Shown here piece after piece: positions 19,823 through 21,340 of a stretch of 21,340 nucleotides of DNA. The stretch comes from a virus. Location: positions 1-21,340 of IMG/VR virus record IMGVR_UViG_3300009431_000771; one strand, given 5' to 3'. The translations under genes were made by a program, and so were the position numbers. Below the pieces are notes generated by a model. The model was not told the origin of the DNA. It saw nothing but the letters and a program-made list of their open reading frames with translations, and made no database searches. Position 1 is the first letter of the stretch, and every line of letters starts with the position of its first letter.

Positions 19823-20904
19823 ACGCGGCAGCCGCCGCGATCCTCGCCGACTCCGACCTCTATGACGCCTGGCTGGGGCCTGTCCAGTATGCGCTGGATC
19901 CGGTGATTGAGGCGCTGGGGGACGGGCAGAAAAATCAGGGGCAGAAAAATGGGCCCGTCGAGGCTCTGCTTGAGCGGATCCCGGAGATCTACCGGGCGAT
20001 GGACACGGCCGCGCTCGAGGCGGCGATTGCCGGCGCTATGTTCGCGGGGGACGTGAACGGGCGGATGGAGCGGCTTGCAATTCTGCCGGGGGATATCAGA
20101 CAGAAAAATGGAGGGCAGAAAGATGTGGAGGCCCTGGCTGAGGGAGATGTCCCCGACTTCATGACCGAGCCGGACGAGTACTCGGCGGCGCTGGAGTGGT
20201 TCGACCGCAAGGCCACGATGCCGACGGGGATGTCGAGCGCCGAGATCTCGCTCAACGTTCCGGGCCCCACTCGGCTGCAGGCGTTTTTCTCGGCGCGGGT
20301 GGCGTCGGCGAATGTTCTGGAGTCGCTGCGCGGGGAGTGCCGGGCGATCCTGGACGGCACGCGCAGCGAGACGGAGGCGGCATCGAGGCTGCGCGAGTTC
20401 CTGGCGCGCGAGGGCTACGGGATCCCGAAGCCGAAGCGCAAAGAGGACGGCGATTTGACGAACCTGGCGAGCGACCGGCGGCTGCGCCTGGTCCTCCGCC
20501 AGAACGTGGCCATGGCCCAGGCCGTGGGGCGCCGATCGGTGAGCGAGCATCCAGAGGTCCTGGAGCTGTTTCCGAACTACCGATACAGCGCCAACACCGA
20601 GCGCCACGCGCGCTATGACGGGCTGGTGCTCCCCAAGAGCGATCCGTTCTGGGACACGCACTATCCGCCCTGGGATTTCGGCTGCCTGTGCCTGATCTAC
20701 GACACCGACGAGCCGGCCGCGCGCGGGGCACAGAACGTCCGGGACGTGCCGGCGCCGAAGTCCGGTTTCGTGTTCGACAGCCGGCCGGCCGTCGCGTTCC
20801 GGCAGCCGGATCCCGCGATTGTAGACGACGAGTTGCTGCGCCGAATCTTTGCGGACGAACTGACGGAGAAAGAGCGGGAGCTGCTCGGGGAGATTGGGTC
20901 GTGA
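19816..20904 (+). CDS. Portal C-terminus fused to MuF-type head morphogenesis protein
   Basis: A 362-residue frame from GTG 19816; open sequence in this frame goes back to the A10 tract and no ribosome binding site precedes the GTG. Residues 1-88 (AWLGPVQYALDPVIEAL; then RIPEIYRAMDTAALEAAIAG, DVNGRMERLA) match the C-terminal domain of DUF935 portals. From about 122 (YSAALEWFDRK) it is MuF-like, with the core at 214-300: RLRLVLRQNVAMAQAVGRRS, YRYSANTERHARYDGLVLPK, SDPFWDTHYPPW and CLC (290-292). Two in-frame 15-nt period repeats encode GQKNQGQKN (37-45) and RQKNGGQKD (95-103). With the frameshift the product would be about 810 residues. MuF proteins act in head assembly. Confidence 0.8.
   Translation: MVDAAAAAILADSDLYDAWLGPVQYALDPVIEALGDGQKNQGQKNGPVEALLERIPEIYRAMDTAALEAAIAGAMFAGDVNGRMERLAILPGDIRQKNGGQKDVEALAEGDVPDFMTEPDEYSAALEWFDRKATMPTGMSSAEISLNVPGPTRLQAFFSARVASANVLESLRGECRAILDGTRSETEAASRLREFLAREGYGIPKPKRKEDGDLTNLASDRRLRLVLRQNVAMAQAVGRRSVSEHPEVLELFPNYRYSANTERHARYDGLVLPKSDPFWDTHYPPWDFGCLCLIYDTDEPAARGAQNVRDVPAPKSGFVFDSRPAVAFRQPDPAIVDDELLRRIFADELTEKERELLGEIGS
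19925..19951. repeat. 15-nt period repeat GGCAGAAAAATs x2 in the portal C-terminal domain
   Basis: GGCAGAAAAATC (19925-19936) and GGCAGAAAAATG (19940-19951), with a 15-nt period, are read as GQKNQGQKN. They fall in a loop between predicted helices of the portal C-terminal domain. The same unit occurs at 14750-14776 and 20099-20125. Confidence 0.8.
20099..20125. repeat. 15-nt period repeat at the portal/MuF junction
   Basis: GACAGAAAAATG (20099-20110) and GGCAGAAAGATG (20114-20125) are read as RQKNGGQKD. The repeat sits exactly between the portal C-terminal domain and the MuF domain, as if the insertion marks or created the junction of two once separate proteins. Confidence 0.8.
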
Positions 20905-21134
20905 GTGCGCAAGAATTCATGCAGTTGAAACTGCGGGCAGCATGTCCTGGGCGTCGGCTGAAGGGCAGCGTGTGGAAGCAGGTTGATGGTCGGCATCGGG
21001 AAATCCGATTGATACGCACGCGGGGGGCAGAGGTTGGCATCGTGTGGAATGCGCTGGGTGAACATCGTCCACGGGGCTGTATCCAGTGGATGCCGATACA
21101 CGCACTACTGAAGAACTACCGGGCGATTGTATGA
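20901..21134 (+). CDS. Small unknown protein after MuF
   Basis: A 77-residue protein. GTG at 20901 overlaps the MuF stop (GTGA), with GGGGAG upstream; an internal ATG at residue 7 is an alternative. It has a basic N-terminus (LKLRAACPGRRLKGSVW) and a beta-rich centre (REIRLIRTRGAEVGIVWNAL), and ends IQWMPIHALLKNYRAIV. It overlaps the next gene by 4 nt. No family recognised. Confidence 0.6.
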   Translation: MSAQEFMQLKLRAACPGRRLKGSVWKQVDGRHREIRLIRTRGAEVGIVWNALGEHRPRGCIQWMPIHALLKNYRAIV

Positions 21135-21319
21135 ACAAGGCCGCACAGGAACTCGGGCGACTCGCCAAGGGTAAGCCCAAGACGTTGAGCCAGGCGGAAC
21201 GCAAGCGGCGTGCTGACCGTCTCGCGGAGGCTCGCAAGAAGCGGTGGCCCCGCAAGGCGAACGCCCAGATCAGCGGCGGTACTCCGTCCGCTGAATCTGA
21301 TTGTTGTGCGAGGGATTGA
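21131..21319 (+). CDS. Small basic helical protein
   Basis: A 62-residue protein starting at ATG 21131, overlapping the previous stop (ATGA). AAQELGRLAKGKPKTLSQAE, followed by RKRRADRLAEARKKRW, resembles the short LGR-x-GGK-x-x-x-LS-x-E-x...ARKxRW proteins widespread in bacteria and phages, whose role is unclear. The coupled pair with the 77-residue gene could be a small accessory module. The serine/cysteine-rich tail is unusual. Confidence 0.6.
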   Translation: MNKAAQELGRLAKGKPKTLSQAERKRRADRLAEARKKRWPRKANAQISGGTPSAESDCCARD

Positions 21320-21321
21320 CT

Positions 21322-21340
21322 ATGGAAACGATCAAACTAT
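21322..21340 (+). CDS. Start of a further gene, cut by the window end
   Basis: ATG at 21322 opens METIKL and runs off the window. GAGGGA lies just before it and the preceding stop is 2 nt upstream, in line with the tight packing of this operon. In Mu-like order a protease/scaffold or other head gene would follow MuF, but too little is visible to say. Confidence 0.4.

Overview
This 21.3 kb, GC-rich window is almost entirely one Mu-like (transposable) bacteriophage or prophage. The assignment rests on an MuA-type DDE transposase, an MuB-type ATPase, a Gam-like DNA-end protein, an XRE repressor, gp25/gp26/gp27/gp28-like packaging genes, a DUF935 (gp29-like) portal and a MuF head protein. No rRNA, tRNA, CRISPR array or clearly chromosomal gene is visible. 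Three short repeat families lie inside phage genes. From memory, the two tandem ones resemble dispersed repeats of Kiritimatiellota, Lentisphaerota and Verrucomicrobiota genomes, so I infer a host in that superphylum; the taxonomy is inference only.

Layout. (1) 1-274: no convincing gene. (2) 275-12341, minus strand: one long early/middle operon, mostly with overlapping stop/start codons. From the promoter end it carries two regulator-like or unknown genes, an orphan 254-aa protein, a cluster of small zinc-ribbon and one-helix membrane proteins, a coiled-coil protein with a C-terminal winged domain, Gam, MuA, MuB, a coiled-coil protein, a 62-aa sigma-region-4-like protein, a GemA-like protein, a lipoprotein, an unknown protein, a minimal family X DNA polymerase, a winged-helix-like protein and a small membrane protein. 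(3) 12342-12467: the lysis/lysogeny switch, with an early promoter and operator-like repeats. (4) 12468-13025, plus strand: the repressor. (5) 13089-17687, minus strand: gp25-like, gp26-like, small terminase, large terminase, small membrane protein and tape measure. (6) 17688-17884: a divergent control region with a perfect inverted repeat. (7) 17885 to the window end, plus strand: a winged-helix protein, the portal, portal C-terminus plus MuF, and small unknown genes running out of the window.

How it works together. The repressor would silence the early operon. When derepressed, MuA, MuB and Gam support replicative transposition, and the family X polymerase could fill the short gaps that transposition leaves (inference). 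The sigma-region-4-like protein sits in the operon where a Mor/C-type middle activator could act, and might switch on the two divergent late operons (inference).

Most notable: a dnaX-type A AAA AAG slippery site that would join the portal to its own C-terminus and on into MuF as one product of about 810 residues; the stand-alone family X polymerase; the mini sigma-4 protein; an invariant GAAAGGACAC element before eleven gene starts; and in-frame tandem repeats of 9-nt and 15-nt period inside phage proteins.
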